From: Gaeumannomyces sp. JS-464
Taxonomy: Eukaryota; Ascomycota; Sordariomycetes; Magnaporthales; Magnaporthaceae
DNA: 64,000 nt
Reading direction: 5' to 3'
NCBI GenBank assembly: GCA_002197995.1
Contig: NGZR01000009.1
Coordinates: 992,001-1,056,000, forward strand
Shown here: piece by piece, positions 1-12,505 of the stretch
Layout: the number at the start of each line of letters is the position of its first letter
Numbering within the stretch: the first letter of the stretch is position 1
Made by a program: the position numbers and the translations under genes
Notes under the pieces: model-generated
What the model was told of the DNA's origin: nothing
What the model saw: only the letters and a program-made list of their open reading frames with translations
Databases searched by the model: none

Positions 1-456
1 TGCATTTAATTAATATTTAATATAAAATGTTTCCGATTAATTAAAAGCTGGTTTTTTAATGGTTAAATCTTTTATTACTTAATACAATTACAAACCCGAT
101 TTATAAATTTAAATTTAAATTATTTGCAAATAATCCGTTTATAAAAATATAAATGTTGGTTTTTTGCAAATCCAATAAAACGTATTTTAGCCTTTTTTAA
201 ACGTTATTAATTTGCTATATAATCCTTTTATTTAGCTTAACCACGTTTTTTTTATCCTAGGTTTTTAACTTACGCCGTTATAAATAGTTAAATGCGGCTT
301 TCGATTAGTATATAAACTAATATATACGTTTTAAGCTTTTTAAACGATATATTTATAACTTAAGCTTTTTAAATCGGTTTTTATTAATTCGAACTTTTTT
401 TTTATCGAATTTCGAGTTTATAATTTCTTATTAAAATTTTGCACCGTTAAAATTAG
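1..456 (-). mobile_element. Ty1/copia-type element, left-hand part, RIP-degraded
   Basis: This AT-rich stretch matches, in reverse complement and with many C/T and G/A differences, the interior of the complete copia element further right (roughly 60.84-61.26 kb). It is the part of a minus-strand copia copy that lies outside the gypsy insertion at 457-7645. The matching sequence resumes at 7646. There is no open reading frame of note. The element continues beyond the left edge of the window. Confidence 0.75.
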
Positions 457-900
457 TGTTACAATTAAAGGTTTGCTTTTAGGGTAAAGCACTTCGAAGG
501 TGGAAAGGATAATATCGCTGGTTTAGGTTACTAAAAACACGTAACTTAAAAAAACAATCTAATTGCTTGCCTTAAAAAATGCTTAAAAGCTAACTTAGAT
601 TAACTAATGCCAAAGCCTTAGTTAAAGCTACCCGAAATAATAGGAAATCCATTTTTTATATATACGCTGCCTTTTACTTTATATTGGGTTAAATTTATAG
701 CTTTGCTACAAATTTACAAATCCTTTTTAGATTTATTACTTTGTTACAAATCCACAAAATTTTTTTTAAATTTATTGCTTTGTTATAAATTCATAAATCC
801 ATTTTGGTTTACGTAACTCCACGTAACCGGGGCGGGGCGAAAGCGCTAATTTAAAGCCCCCTTTTGCCTTGCTATTTTAGGGGTTTATATAGTCGTAACA
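457..900. repeat. LTR of gypsy family A, copy 1 (left)
   Basis: The repeat begins TGTTAC and ends GTAACA, so it has the TG...CA ends of an LTR. It matches 7205-7645 and 51285-51733 over its whole length, and in reverse complement the split solo LTR at 36395-42434. It is followed by the same internal sequence in both full copies. Confidence 0.88.
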
Positions 901-1569
901 TTAGGTTTCCCCTTTTAGGCTAAATCCTTTTAGCCACGTTTTATCGCCCCGCCTTTTGTTAATAGTAAGTACTTTCCTTTTTTACCATTTTTTATCCCCT
1001 TTTTATTTTAACAAAATGTTTAATTAAATGCGAAAACGCTTTTTCGCGAAAAAGCCGTTAATTATAAAAAGCTTTTAGCGATTATTCTTTTTAACTACTA
1101 CGAAATGCCTTTTTATTCGTACTATTACGAGGTTTTAAAGCGTAAAAAATGTAAAGCCTTTTTTTAGGACTCGTTTCGGTGCGTGAAATGCCTTCGAATT
1201 AATCATTCGAGGTGCGACGTTTTAAAGCCTTCTCTTTTTAAGCTTTGAAATATCGTCGTTTAGCATTCCAAATTTAAAGCTAAGCTGGAAAAGGCGGAGG
1301 AGAAAGTTTTCCGCTTTCGAAAATAAAAACGAATGTAGCTGGAAAAGATAATGCGTGCGGTGCGTCGCGGCATTAACTCGGTGGAGGAGTTAAAGCGTAT
1401 CGAGCGGGAAAAGGCCGATTAGGCGGCCCGCTAGGTTGCTTCGCTTTCCGAGCCTTTTGTGGCTCCTTTCGTTCTTTCCGATTGGCAAGTGCCCGGGGTT
1501 AATCCTAATTTAAACCTGCTTACCTTTTTTAACTAAGATAAGTTGTAACTTTTTCTAACAACCTTTTTT

Positions 1570-1640
1570 AAATTTTGTAGCATATTGGGTGTGGCTTTAA
1601 TCTTTTTGCCGAGGTTTCAGGTTCGAATCCCGGCATAACC
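1570..1640 (+). other. tRNA-like sequence inside gypsy copy 1
   Basis: A stretch ending in a T-arm/B-box (GGTTCGAATCC at 1620-1630) and an acceptor-like 3' end (CGGCATAACC) lies between the LTR and the integrase remnant. The equivalent sequence in copy 2 (52401-52470) keeps the same T-arm and an acceptor end CACGACC. The total length is about 70 bases. The 5' half is degraded, so the isotype cannot be read. It is either a tRNA-derived segment carried by the element or a decayed tRNA gene captured by it. I do not call it a functional tRNA. Confidence 0.45.
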
Positions 1641-2445
1641 ATTTAAAAAAAAGTTTAACGATATCGAACTTTTTTTTAAAAACTTTTTCTTTTTGCTAAC
1701 CTTTTTGTAAGCGCTTTTGCCGGTATTTCGCTAAAGCTTTTTAGCAATTTATAAAGTTGGTTTTTTTTCCCCACATGTTTTCCTCGTAACCGTACTTTTT
1801 TTATTTAACTAAGTACTTTTTAGGCTTATTTTTTAGCTTATAATTTAAAAATTTTTCAACTTCGTACTTTTATTTTAAGTTAACTTTTACTAACTCGCTG
1901 CTTTTAAAGCCCGGTAACGCTGGTTTAAATAAGGAAATATAAAAAACCGGGTGGGATTTTATAGTTAATAGTAGCCGAAATTTATAATTTACGTTCGAAA
2001 CTTTTTTTAGTATTTTAAACGGTCCTAGTTTTTTATAGTTTAGCTTATCGCTCGGTCGTTTCGTTTTAATATTTCGTTAAAAAAGATAAACGCTATCCCC
2101 TTTTTTAAAAGTCGGTTTTTCGATCCTTTTTTTATTTGCTTAAGTAGTTATACAGTACCGTAGCTTTTTTAGCTTTGCTCGAAAGTGTTTATGCAGTTTA
2201 ATAAGCCCCGTTACTTGTATTTCCGCTATTAAGGCATATTTTCCTGCCTTAAGTTCTTTATACGCTATAAGCGTAAACCCGTAGTTCGTATAAAACGGTG
2301 TAATTTTTATGCTTTTATAAATTAAGCTATTATAAGCGAACTAAGCTATGGGAAATAGTTATACCCAGTTATTTTGTTTATAATTAACGTAATAACGTAA
2401 ATATTGTTTTATGGTTTAATTTGTTCGCTTCGTTTATCCATTTGT

Positions 2446-2673
2446 TTAAAAGTGGTAAGCCGTAAATAAAAAGTGCTTAGCTTTTAATAAAGCCGTAAAT
2501 CCTTTCCAAAACTTGCTCGTAAATAGCTTATTTTTATCCGTAATTAAGCGGTCCGGCGTGCCGTATTTCGCTATTACGTGCCTAATAAAAACGTACGTTA
2601 ACTTAGTAGCGTTACTGCTTTTTTTATACGGTAGGAATAAGGCATACTTAGTAAGCCTATCCATTATTACCAA
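2446..2673 (-). pseudogene. Gypsy integrase core fragment
   Basis: This 75-residue minus-strand open stretch reads like the retroviral-type integrase core (rve) of Ty3/gypsy elements. It starts with the MDRLTKYA block and continues to a GTPDRLITDK segment and FTSKFWKGF. Those blocks hold the first catalytic Asp and the region of the second. The reading frame is closed on both sides by RIP-type stops. The second family copy has the equivalent sequence near 53.5-53.7 kb. It is a dead fragment with no expected activity. Confidence 0.8.
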
Positions 2674-3699
2674 TACATTGTCGTACTTTACTCCAGTTAT
2701 CGGTTTTTTAAATTGGGGAAGTTTAATAACGAAATTTATAGTAACTTTTTGCTACGCTTCATTCGGTGCTAATAAAGGTTGTAATAACTTATATGGTTTA
2801 TGCTTATTGGCTTTGTTTTTAGCATAATTTTCGCAATTTTTTATTGCGTTTTATATTTTGGTTTAAGTTTTTGCAAACCTGTAATATTATTATAACCGTT
2901 TTCACGTTTTTTTTACGCTTTAATAACCGTATGCCAATTGGCCGTAAACTTGTTAAATTTTTTTAAGGTTTAAACTTTTCCCTACCGAACCGTTTTAACA
3001 AGTATTTTTATGCCGGGATTAAAAACCCATTTAGTTTTTCCGCTAAAATTATTTGTATTTCCTTAGGTATTACAACCTAATGGTTCGGTCGTTAGCTTAA
3101 GGCATTCGCCCGGCCGTTTTTCGACTTTTTCCGGTATTTAATTCGGATATCGTAGTTTTATAAAAATTCGCTCCAGCGAATTTGTCGCTTATTTAGGTTT
3201 TTGCTTATGGTAAAATGCGTTAAGTTTTTATAATTTATATATATTATAACCTAATGCTTCGCTTTATAAAAGTATAGCCGCCACTTTTCGAATGCTTAAA
3301 TTATCGCTAAAAGTTTTTTATCGTAAATTTGGTAATTTAATTTAAATTTATTTAGCTTTTGCGAAAAAAACGCGTAAAGGTGCAACCGTTTTTAATCGTT
3401 CCGTTATTCGAGTTAGCCGCCGATCGCGTAACTTAACGCGTTGGTTTTAACTTCGAAAGGTTTTTTTGGGTTTGGAAGTATTAATATTAGTTTTTTTAAT
3501 ACGGCGTTCCGCAATTGGTCGAAAGCTTTTTATTTTTACTTTCCCTAATAAAACTGGTGGTTATTTTTAATAAAGTTTATAAATAGTATAGCGATTTTGT
3601 TATAACTATAAATAAACCGTTTGTAAAAGTTTAAAAACCTTAAAAACCCTCGTACCGCCGTAACGTTTTTAAATATAAGCCATTTTTTAACTTTTTTAA

Positions 3700-4260
3700 T
3701 TTTCTTAAAATTTATATAAATTTGTCCAAATATAATTACGAATTTTAAAAAAGCGACTTTTTGCGAATATTATTCGCATTTTTTTTGGTTTAATAAAAGC
3801 TTTACGTTAAGCAGCTTTTAAAGCACTTTATATACGTGTTGCTTATGTTTTTCCATCGTTTTTAAAAAAATTAGGATATCGTTTAAATACGTAAAAACGA
3901 AAATATCGAGGTATTCGCGTAATATATGGTTAATTATTTTTTGGAACGTAGCTAATGCATTAGTAAACCCGAAGGTTATTACTAAAAATTCGTAGCATTT
4001 AAGCTTTATTTTAAAAGCTATAAACCATTTTTAGCCTTTTTTAATCCGTATTAAATTGTAAGCTTTTCGTAGGTTTAAAGCCGTAAAATACTAAACTTTA
4101 CCGAGCTTATTGCGCAATTTATCGATAAAAAGCAAAAAATACCGATTTTTTATCGTAACCTCGTTTAACGGGCGGTAATCGACGCATATTCGTTCCGTCC
4201 CGTTTTTTTTTTTCCATAAAATCCCGTATCCTATTAAAAAATCAAAGGGTTTAACACGTC
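3700..4260 (-). pseudogene. Gypsy reverse transcriptase region, degraded
   Basis: Reading the minus strand, the catalytic box of a gypsy reverse transcriptase is visible as YLND followed by ILIF (3878-3889 for the box), where the family has YLDD. The change of the first Asp codon to Asn fits a RIP G-to-A transition. Surrounding sequence aligns with the better-preserved 146-residue fragment of copy 2 at 54550-54990. Several stops interrupt the frame. Confidence 0.7.
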
Positions 4261-7204
4261 CTTTTCGTAAATCCTTTTTTAATTGTTTTTTTTAGCACTT
4301 TCTATTGCTAAAAGCTAAGTTGGTATAGCTTTAAATACTTAAATTACGTGTTTACCTTAAATTTAATTTTAAAGTTAAACGGTTTATATTTAAAAAGCAC
4401 CGTTTTTAGGTTTTTCCGAAACAATTTCTCGTATTTGTAATATTCCTTTAAAAAATTCGCGAGCCGTTTTTTAATGTTAATTGGACTATTTTAATCGCTT
4501 TTCGCTTTGGATAATCGCGTACTCGTCGATATTAAATGTAAAAGTGGATTGCTAAATCCTATTACCGTTATAACCTCCTTTTATTGCTTTTTATGCTTAC
4601 GGTTTAAGGTTCGTAACTAGTAAACCGTTTTAATTATTTGTGGCTTTTTTTATTAGATTTGGCCGTTAGCCTAATTTATTCGTAGGTTTTTTTTTAAGCT
4701 AAAGGATTTCGAAAATTACGTTTCCTTTTTTTATATCCAGCTTATCTAATATAATAGTAACGTTTTCCCCATTTTAAATGCGTAATGTTATTAGTTATGT
4801 TTTTTAGTCGATCCATTTTTTATTATAAGCGATAGGTATTTTTTCGACCGTTTTTAATTAATACGGTTAATGTTTCCGTTTTGTGGGAATTTTATACCGT
4901 TTAACCGTTTATAGCGATATATAATCGCTTTATGCTTTGTAATCAATTATTACTTTAACCTTTTTCCTTTAATATTTTATCCGGAATGTTAATAAATTAT
5001 ATGGTTAATTTAATTTTGCTATTACGAGGGTTTTTATCGGTTTTCGTTTTCCGCCTCGTACTTTCCGCTCGGGTGGTTTTTTTAGTTTTTTAATAAAAGG
5101 AACAAGTACCGTACGTTCGTCTTTTTATTCGAGTTAAACAGCACGTACGTTTACGCGATCCCCTAATGCTAAGCTTCCGCTTTTTATACCATATGTTTTT
5201 TGCATTTCGCAGTTTCGCATTTCCCTTAATCGAACGTTTTAATAACATATAGCATTGGATACCGCTCGTTAGGTTTAAAAATTGCGGTAAACCTGCCGAT
5301 TCGGGCTAATTCCTACCGTGGTAATTAAAATGCTAAACGGGGCTTAACTTTAAGCTCGCTTTTTAACTTTCGTAGGAAAAAATCGTATTTAAGTTTAGGT
5401 CGTAAGTGAAATTTGCACTTTTTATAAATACATTTTGCCTAAAAAAGGTATAAATATCCAGGGTGTTTTATATCGATACTAGGGTAATCCTTAAAGTTTA
5501 GCGCAGTTTATTTTGGTTCGTTTGCATCGTTAAATTTATAATTAACGTATTTAACTTCCTATTAATCGTTAAATTACGATAAAGGTTAGCCGTTATTTCC
5601 GTCCGCTAAAATAGCGTAATATAACGGGCTATTTAGTTATTTTAAAACCTTAACGTTTTAAAAACACGCCGAAATATTAAAAGGCGTAAAAGCGTAATAG
5701 CTTTTTTAATTTGCTTTTTTCGCGAACCATAAGTACGGAGGTTTCGCCGTTTAAGTTTTCCGCTCGTTCCCAAAACTTGGCCAATTCGAAGTTTTAACCA
5801 TTTCGGTTCATTTCGGCGTTAGTGTCGAAATTTTTCGACTTTCGAAAAAGGTGTGTTTAGCTTAAAGCTTTTTTCGAGCTCCTTTTTCCTTCGCGTTATT
5901 TGCTAAAATTGCTCTTTTTTAAATTTCGCGAAAAGCGATGTCGTTTTTTTCCTCCGAATTTTCGAGCTTGGAAACGATCCGTTATTTTCCCTCGTTATCG
6001 TATTTAAACTTAATAGCTTTAAATATACAAATGCTTCGAGCTTTTTAAGGATACCATCCGGTAACCTTTTTATCGAACTAATATATAATATATAATTCGT
6101 CGTAATAACCCGTCCAATTAAACGCCGCTTTAAAACATAATTCCTTTTATGTTAAACTTTTTTACGTTCGTTAAAAGTTCGCTATTTGGCGGTTATTATC
6201 CCGCTAAAAGCAATTAACTTTTATATAGCTAATTTAGCCGCATTTAAAACATTTCCCGTTTTTCGGGTTTTGTTTTTGTTTTTTTTATTACCTTTATTAC
6301 TGGTAAACGGCTTTCGCATTAAGGTTTATAAAGCTTAAATGCGTTTTATAAACCGTAATAGGTTGCTATTTAGCCTTTTTTTAATTAGCTTTATTACTTT
6401 ATGCCGCACTTTTAAAACCATATCTTTTCTTTTTTTGTTATCGTTCGTACAGTTTATCGCTAATACGAATCGCGTTTTTAACGTAATTCGTAAAAAACTC
6501 CGGGCAATTTTGCTTCGCGAATTTATTTTTTACGTTTTCGCGTAATTCGTTATAAAAGTGTAGCATTAACGTAACGTCGCTTTAATCAAGCTTAATGCTA
6601 ATCCGTTAAAAGTTCGTTACGTATTTGGTTATAAGCCTTTGCTATTTAAAAGCTAATAAGTTTTTTTCGGCGATTTAGGTTTCGTCGATTATACCGAACA
6701 CTTTTCCCACCTTTTTTCCGAAGGTTTCGAAATTGGCGAAAATAAGCTTAGTAATTTCCTGGCTATTTTTATACCTTTTAAAGTAATCGCTTTAGGTTGG
6801 TTAAAACTACTTTTTTACTTTGCCGTTCAATTTGGTAATAGCGTAAGCGATTTTTTATTTTTCGCTTACGAATTACTGTTCGTAAAATTTAAAGTAGCTT
6901 TTGCACTTAATAAGGAACGTTTTAAGCTTTCCGTTTTTTTTCGTAAAGGTTCGAAGATAGGAACTTATACGTTTTAATCGCGATAAGCGCTTTAAAAGAC
7001 ATTAACTTCGTAGTAAGTTACTTTACTTTGGTTTAGCCTTTAGCGATTTCGTTCGACATAAGTTTAAAAAGGCTGGCCGTATTAGCGGTTTCGTCGAGGT
7101 TATATTTAATACCGTTAAAGGTAAAAACGTGGTTTTTTCTTACTACTGCTTGCTATAATTACATTATTTTCCTTTTAATAAAGTATTAAATAGGATTAGT
7201 TAAA

Positions 7205-7645
7205 ATTTATAATTAGGGGTTTGCTTTTAAAGTAGGGCATTTTGGGGTAGGGAGGATAATATCGCTGGTTTAAGGTATTAGGAAATACGTAACTTAAAAG
7301 GATAATTTAATTGCTTGTTTTAGGGGATGCTTGGGAGTTAACTTAGGTTAATTAATGCCGAAACCTTAGTTAAAGCTACCCGAAATAATAGGAAATCCAT
7401 CTTTTATATATACGCTGCTTTTTGCCTTATATTAGGTTAAATTTATAACTTTGCCATAGATTTACAATCCCTTTTAAATTTGTTACTTTATTACAAATCC
7501 ACAAATCCTTTTTTGGATTTATTGCTTTGTTATAAATTTACAAATCCCTTTGGGTTACGTGATTCCACGTAACCGGGGCGGGCGGAAGCGCTAGTTTAAA
7601 GCCCCCTTTTACTTTGCTGTCCTAAAGGCTTGCATGGTCGTAACA
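7205..7645. repeat. LTR of gypsy family A, copy 1 (right)
   Basis: This is the partner of the LTR at 457-900. The first bases are mutated (the canonical TGTTAC start is altered), but the body is collinear and it ends CGTAACA at 7645. It is followed directly by the second ATTAG target duplicate. Confidence 0.82.
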
Positions 7646-9520
7646 ATTAGCTTCGTTTTTAAACTTAAAAATCGATTTTAATTTTATACGAAAACCTACT
7701 TTTTAAATCGCTAACTTTTCTTTTATTAAAAAGTCCGGATTTTTAAAATTTAAAGTGTTATTTATTTAATACGTACAATTTTAAAGCTTTATCCGCTTTT
7801 TAAAATAAATAGGTAAAAATCGTAATTCGACGTTTAGCAATTATAAACGCTTTTTATAATGCTTTTAATAAGTAACGAACTAATGCAAACCTAATTTCAA
7901 ATCCTGGAAAAAGGTTTAATTACTTTAAATAACGTGCGCGGTTTAAACTATATTAATAACTTTTTAAATAAACGCAAAAAAACGTTTTTTTATAGTTTTA
8001 ATTCCAATTAAGTATACGTTTAACTAATATTTTAAATTACTAAATTAAACTTTATAAGTGTAAGCGATAATGCGATCGTTAAAATTAATCGTTAATTGCA
8101 TTTTATAATTGTGGGAAATTACGTAAAAATATTATATTTCTTTTCGTCGTTATATTTTATAACTATAAATTTCGGTTTTTTAAAAGGCTTTAAAATTTGC
8201 CTTTTTACCTCGTTTATAATCCGTAATTTAAAAATCGTAACTTCGTTAAAAGTTTTTTTAATAATCGGTTTAATTACTTTAACGCCGATAAATGCGTTTA
8301 ATTTTTATTAGGTTAATTGCTTAAATAGTTAACCGGGAGCTGTAATTTTGCCTTTTTATTTAAATCGGATGGCTAACTAGTAGGATTAGTGCTTTTTAGC
8401 GTTTAAAAACGTCGTATGCATTTATCGAAAGCTTCGTTTTATTGCAACTGCTGGTTATGCGTTTTTGCGAAAGCGACTTTATTTATTAAAAACTTTAAAT
8501 AATACCGTAATTTTAAAACAAAATGGTTATTTAATTTTAAAGCTTTTTATTTTGCTATTTTACGGCTTTTTTTTCGAAGGTTTTTTTTAGCGTTTTGGTT
8601 ATTCGGGCTTAAAGTACTCGAAAAAGTGCTAGCTGCTTTTCGGATTTGTGCATAATAAATTTTTTTGTTATAATAAGGTTTAACCACCGTGCTTTTAAAA
8701 ATCGCGTTACCGTTAATCGTTTTTACCGTAATTAACGTATTTGTTATAATAAAACTTTATACGGGCCTTGCTATTCGTCCTTTTCCCGGAATACCAAAAC
8801 CTCGCTTTTTAAAGCTAAAAAGCTCGGAAGCACCCGTTTTATATTCGGTTCGTTGCGTATAGCTAATGCTTTTTTGCATACGTCGCTAATTGTATAAAAT
8901 CCCAATTTTTGCTATAGCTTTTCTAATTGCAGCGGCTTTTTATACTGGGTTTGTAAAAGTGGCGATTTGTTATTAGTTTAAAGCATTACTTTAAAAACGA
9001 GCAATATAAAAACAAATCCGTTAAAGCCGGCCGTATCGTTTACGGCTTTTACTACTTTTTAAAGCATTAATTTAAAGTGCATAATTAGGCACTTTTATCG
9101 GATAATATTAAAAACCCGGCGGTAAAAAAGCGTAATATTTTTTAATTTTGCCGATTAACTAATGCGCTTTAATTAAAACTTGCTTATAAGTAATTTTAAA
9201 AAGCTTTACTTTTGTTTAAAATTCGCTCGCAGCGAAATTAATACCGGCATCGTAAAAAATCACGTTAAAAGGCTTTAAATAAACGTCGATTTAGCACCGT
9301 TTAAAAGCTTTCCACGTTTTTTTTACCGATATATTTTTTAAAAAAACGCAATAGCATTAAAAGCTATGCTCGTATCGATTACGTAAAAAATTGGGTTATA
9401 ATTAATATAAAACACGTTTATAATTATTTTATAGTTAAAATTAATATCGTTTTAAAGTTTAAATTAAAAGCGTTATAATGTAAAACCCTTTTTTTTAATA
9501 AAAAATGTGTTATAGGTTAA
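7646..9520 (-). mobile_element. Ty1/copia-type element, continuation after the gypsy insertion
   Basis: This matches, in reverse complement, about 59.0-60.84 kb of the complete copia copy. It includes the segment encoding the integrase-type region around 9240-9420. Similarity stops near 9520, where unrelated LINE sequence begins. It is AT-rich and full of stops. Together with 1-456 it represents one minus-strand copia copy split by the gypsy element. Confidence 0.72.
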
Positions 9521-9539
9521 AGCTGTAGCCTTACCCTGG

Positions 9540-12500
9540 CATTAAGGCTCGGCTTTATAACTTGTATATAGCTCCCGACAGGCTTCGAGGATTTTGTTAG
9601 CTAAATTCCTTCCATTGGTAGTTAATTTTCCCACCTTTTTGGCTTCCTATAGCGATCCCTTTTAGGCCAGCCTATTACATCCTTTTCTTTTGTTTTTTAA
9701 TCGTTAAAATTAAAAAATGGCTATTCCTTTTTATTAATGCTTTCGGGCTTCACTAATGCGAAGAATTGGGTGTACTTTTTGCGTGGTTTATTTTTTACCT
9801 TTTTTTATGCTTTCTACTGCTTTTTAAATCGTTGTTATTTTTTTAAAAAAGTGGCGTGTCGATTTGTAATTCGGCCTTTTGCAAATTTAACAACCGCGTA
9901 TATATAAGCGTAAACGGGGGCTTAATCGGAAGGATTTAAGTTTATATGCTCGGTTTTAACTTTTATTATTCCTTTTGCGATTTTTGTAATATTATTATAA
10001 CGTTGGTAGGTAAAAAGGTGCGGAGCTACGCCGTATATGCTTTAGCGGCTGTTTGCTTTTTTTATATAGCTACCGTAAGCCTCGTGTATTTATAAAAAGG
10101 GTAGGCCGGGCGAGTGCAAGCTGGAAAAAGTCCGGCCGTCTTTTGCAAAAAGGTCGCAAGTTTGCCGGGCAGGCCTGCTTTAGTTACTCGAGCGTTTAAA
10201 ACCGGCTTAACCGTTACGGCTAAAAGGTGATTTTTCGAAACCGTATTTATACGGGCCGCAAAGCGGAAGCGGGCTTATTTTAAAAGCGCTTAAGCGTTTA
10301 AAATGCCGGACTCGTAGTGCAAAGCGTTTATTGGTATGGTTTTCCAAGCTGGAACTATTGCCCGGAAGGACGCGGTTAAAGCTTTATCGACCGTTCGATT
10401 AAATAGCTTTAACGGATGGTTTGCTATTATGCCGGCTTATACGGGTGTGGTTTGGTTTTACCTTTATACCATACCTCGGTACCGTATAAAACTGTAAGGA
10501 TTATAACCGTTATAACGGCTTTTGTAAACCGAATACGCCGGTATCCCCCTTATCGAGCTCGTAAACCTTCGAAAAGTGGTTAGCAACGCTTTAAGCTTTT
10601 ACAGCCTTATTATTAACGTGGGCTTTAAAATTAAGCCTTTGGTTAAAAAAAATCCTTAACCACCGTAAAGCTTTTATAACTTATTATATGGTAAGGCTTT
10701 CCGCCGTTCCCGCTAAGGTTATAGGATTTTTCCGTTTGGAAAAATGCATAAGTTCGCACTTCCCCGGGTTGAAAGCAACCTTATTAGCCCTGCCCTAACG
10801 TAGGATTTCCATAACCGTAGCTTTTGCTTTACGAAAGCACTTTTTCGGGGTATTACCCGTTACGTAAATGCTTATATCGTCCGCGTATTCGTACTTAACC
10901 GCTTTTGCTTTAGGTAGGATTTCGGCCATATAAAGCATAAATAGGACCGGTAATGCCGGTAACCCTTAGGGTAGCCCGCAATTCGGGGAAAAAAAGGGTG
11001 TTATAGCGTTTTTTAAACGCACTTTAACTACCCTATTTTTTGCGAAGGATAATACCCATCGTACGAGCGTTAAGTTCCACTTTTAGTTTAATAGCTTCCG
11101 AAAAAGCTTTCGGCGGAGTGCGGCGTCGAAAGCCCTTATACGTCCATAGTAACAAAGGCGGCCGTTTTGCCCTTTTAAAACGCCTTTTCCACCTCGTGGG
11201 CTACGCATACCGTTAAATCGGTGGCGGCCTTTTTAAAAGTAGCCCCGGCGTATTACGGTGCTATTAACCCGAATTGCAACGCGAGGGATGCCATTCGCGA
11301 AACTACTAAACGCTTTAACCTTTTCTTTAAACACGGGAGTAAAGTTATCGGGCGGTAGGATTTCGGATTCGTTATATCCTTTTTATTTAGCTTTTTTATT
11401 ATTACTACCTCCGCTGTGCGAAAAGGGCCCAGGTGGTGCCCGGTTTTAAAACATGCTTCGAAAAAGGCCTTAACGTATTCCCCTATTGCCGGCCATGCTG
11501 CTAAGCAATTTAACCGACAAAAAGCCGACGCCGGGGCCGTGTTTGCCGTGCTTATAATGCATTTCCGGCATTCCTTTAAAATGACGTAAGGGTTTCACGG
11601 GAGTTGTGCGGTTTTTAAAAAGCCTTTTACTGCAGCGGGCAAAGACGGGGCAGTTGGATACGGTTAAGTAATACATTAAGCCGGCTAACGCAAACTTTCC
11701 AAGCACGGCCGGTTAGCGCATCCCGTGAAAGTATTCGACGGCGAGGCGGAAAAGGCTTAAATGGGCCTTCGTAAAGCCGTTTAAAAGCTTCCACAATTGC
11801 ATTTTCCATTTGTACTTCGATAACACTTCGGCGGCTAACGGCTATTTAAGCACGACTTTTAATAATTTATAACAGGCTTTTAAAAAAATCCATTGCTTTT
11901 AAATAAACACCAAGTATATGTACGCTAGTTCCCGGGCTATTAAATCCCCGAAAAAAAGGTAAACGCCGAAGCAAAATTAGGATTGCTTTACTAATACTTT
12001 AACATTTTAAACTAACCGTAGCTGGAATAAAAGTTTTAGCCCGGAAAATAGCCCGAGACGCCCGGAACGTATGGTTTAAAAACAACTTTCCGGATCGGTA
12101 TAAGGTTACAAGCTTCCCGCCGGTACTATAACACGCCCGAAGCGTTACAATTATACCGAAAGGTATTATTACGGTTAATAACCGCACGCACCGGCTACGA
12201 GGATTTCGACTGGTATTACCGAAAGTTCTAACACGAAAACGATAACCCGTGCCGTTGCGAAAAAAACAAATCCCTTTCCCACTTTATATTTTGCAAGTTA
12301 GTTAAAACGGCAGAAAATAAATGGCTTATAGCGGACCTTTCCCGGCTTTTAACAAGCCCGGATATTGGAAACGGCTTTTTTAAAAGCCCTCCCTTTTTAC
12401 TTCGTTCGTTAAAGCAACCAACTACTATATTATCGCTGGACGATAACAATAAAGCTTGTAAAACCTGCATGTAACCTGCTCCTTTTCCTTTTTCTTTTAC
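9540..12500 (-). pseudogene. LINE ORF2 (endonuclease-reverse transcriptase), broken
   Basis: On the minus strand the reverse transcriptase is recognisable. A block corresponding to the GLPQGSPLSP motif lies near 10.96-10.99 kb, followed by the catalytic YADD box (10876-10887) in the context EYADDISIYVTGN, then a PGKCELMHF-like block. The YMQVLQ segment near 12.5 kb corresponds to the start of the apurinic endonuclease domain. Many stops and shifts prevent one continuous frame. It would have catalysed target-primed reverse transcription; this copy cannot. Confidence 0.72.
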
Positions 12501-12505
12501 TCCTT

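Larger units (their letters stand above)
457..7645 (-). mobile_element. Ty3/gypsy LTR retrotransposon, family A, copy 1 (RIP-inactivated)
   Basis: This is a complete element of about 7.2 kb bounded by two LTRs (457-900 and about 7205-7645). The 5-bp direct repeats ATTAG (452-456 and 7646-7650) are a perfect target-site duplication. Coding remnants run on the minus strand: reverse transcriptase with a YLND box (3878-3889) and an integrase core (2446-2673). All frames are broken by many TAA/TAG stops and the sequence is strongly AT-rich, the pattern expected from RIP. The element is inserted into a copia copy: the flanks on both sides join to give copia sequence matching about 60.84 kb. A second copy of the same family starts at 51285. 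Confidence 0.9.

Noticed and set aside
1608..1640. A functional tRNA gene
   Set aside because: Only the T-arm and 3' acceptor side are convincing; the 5' half does not pair well and the sequence recurs at the same place in both gypsy copies, so it belongs to the element.
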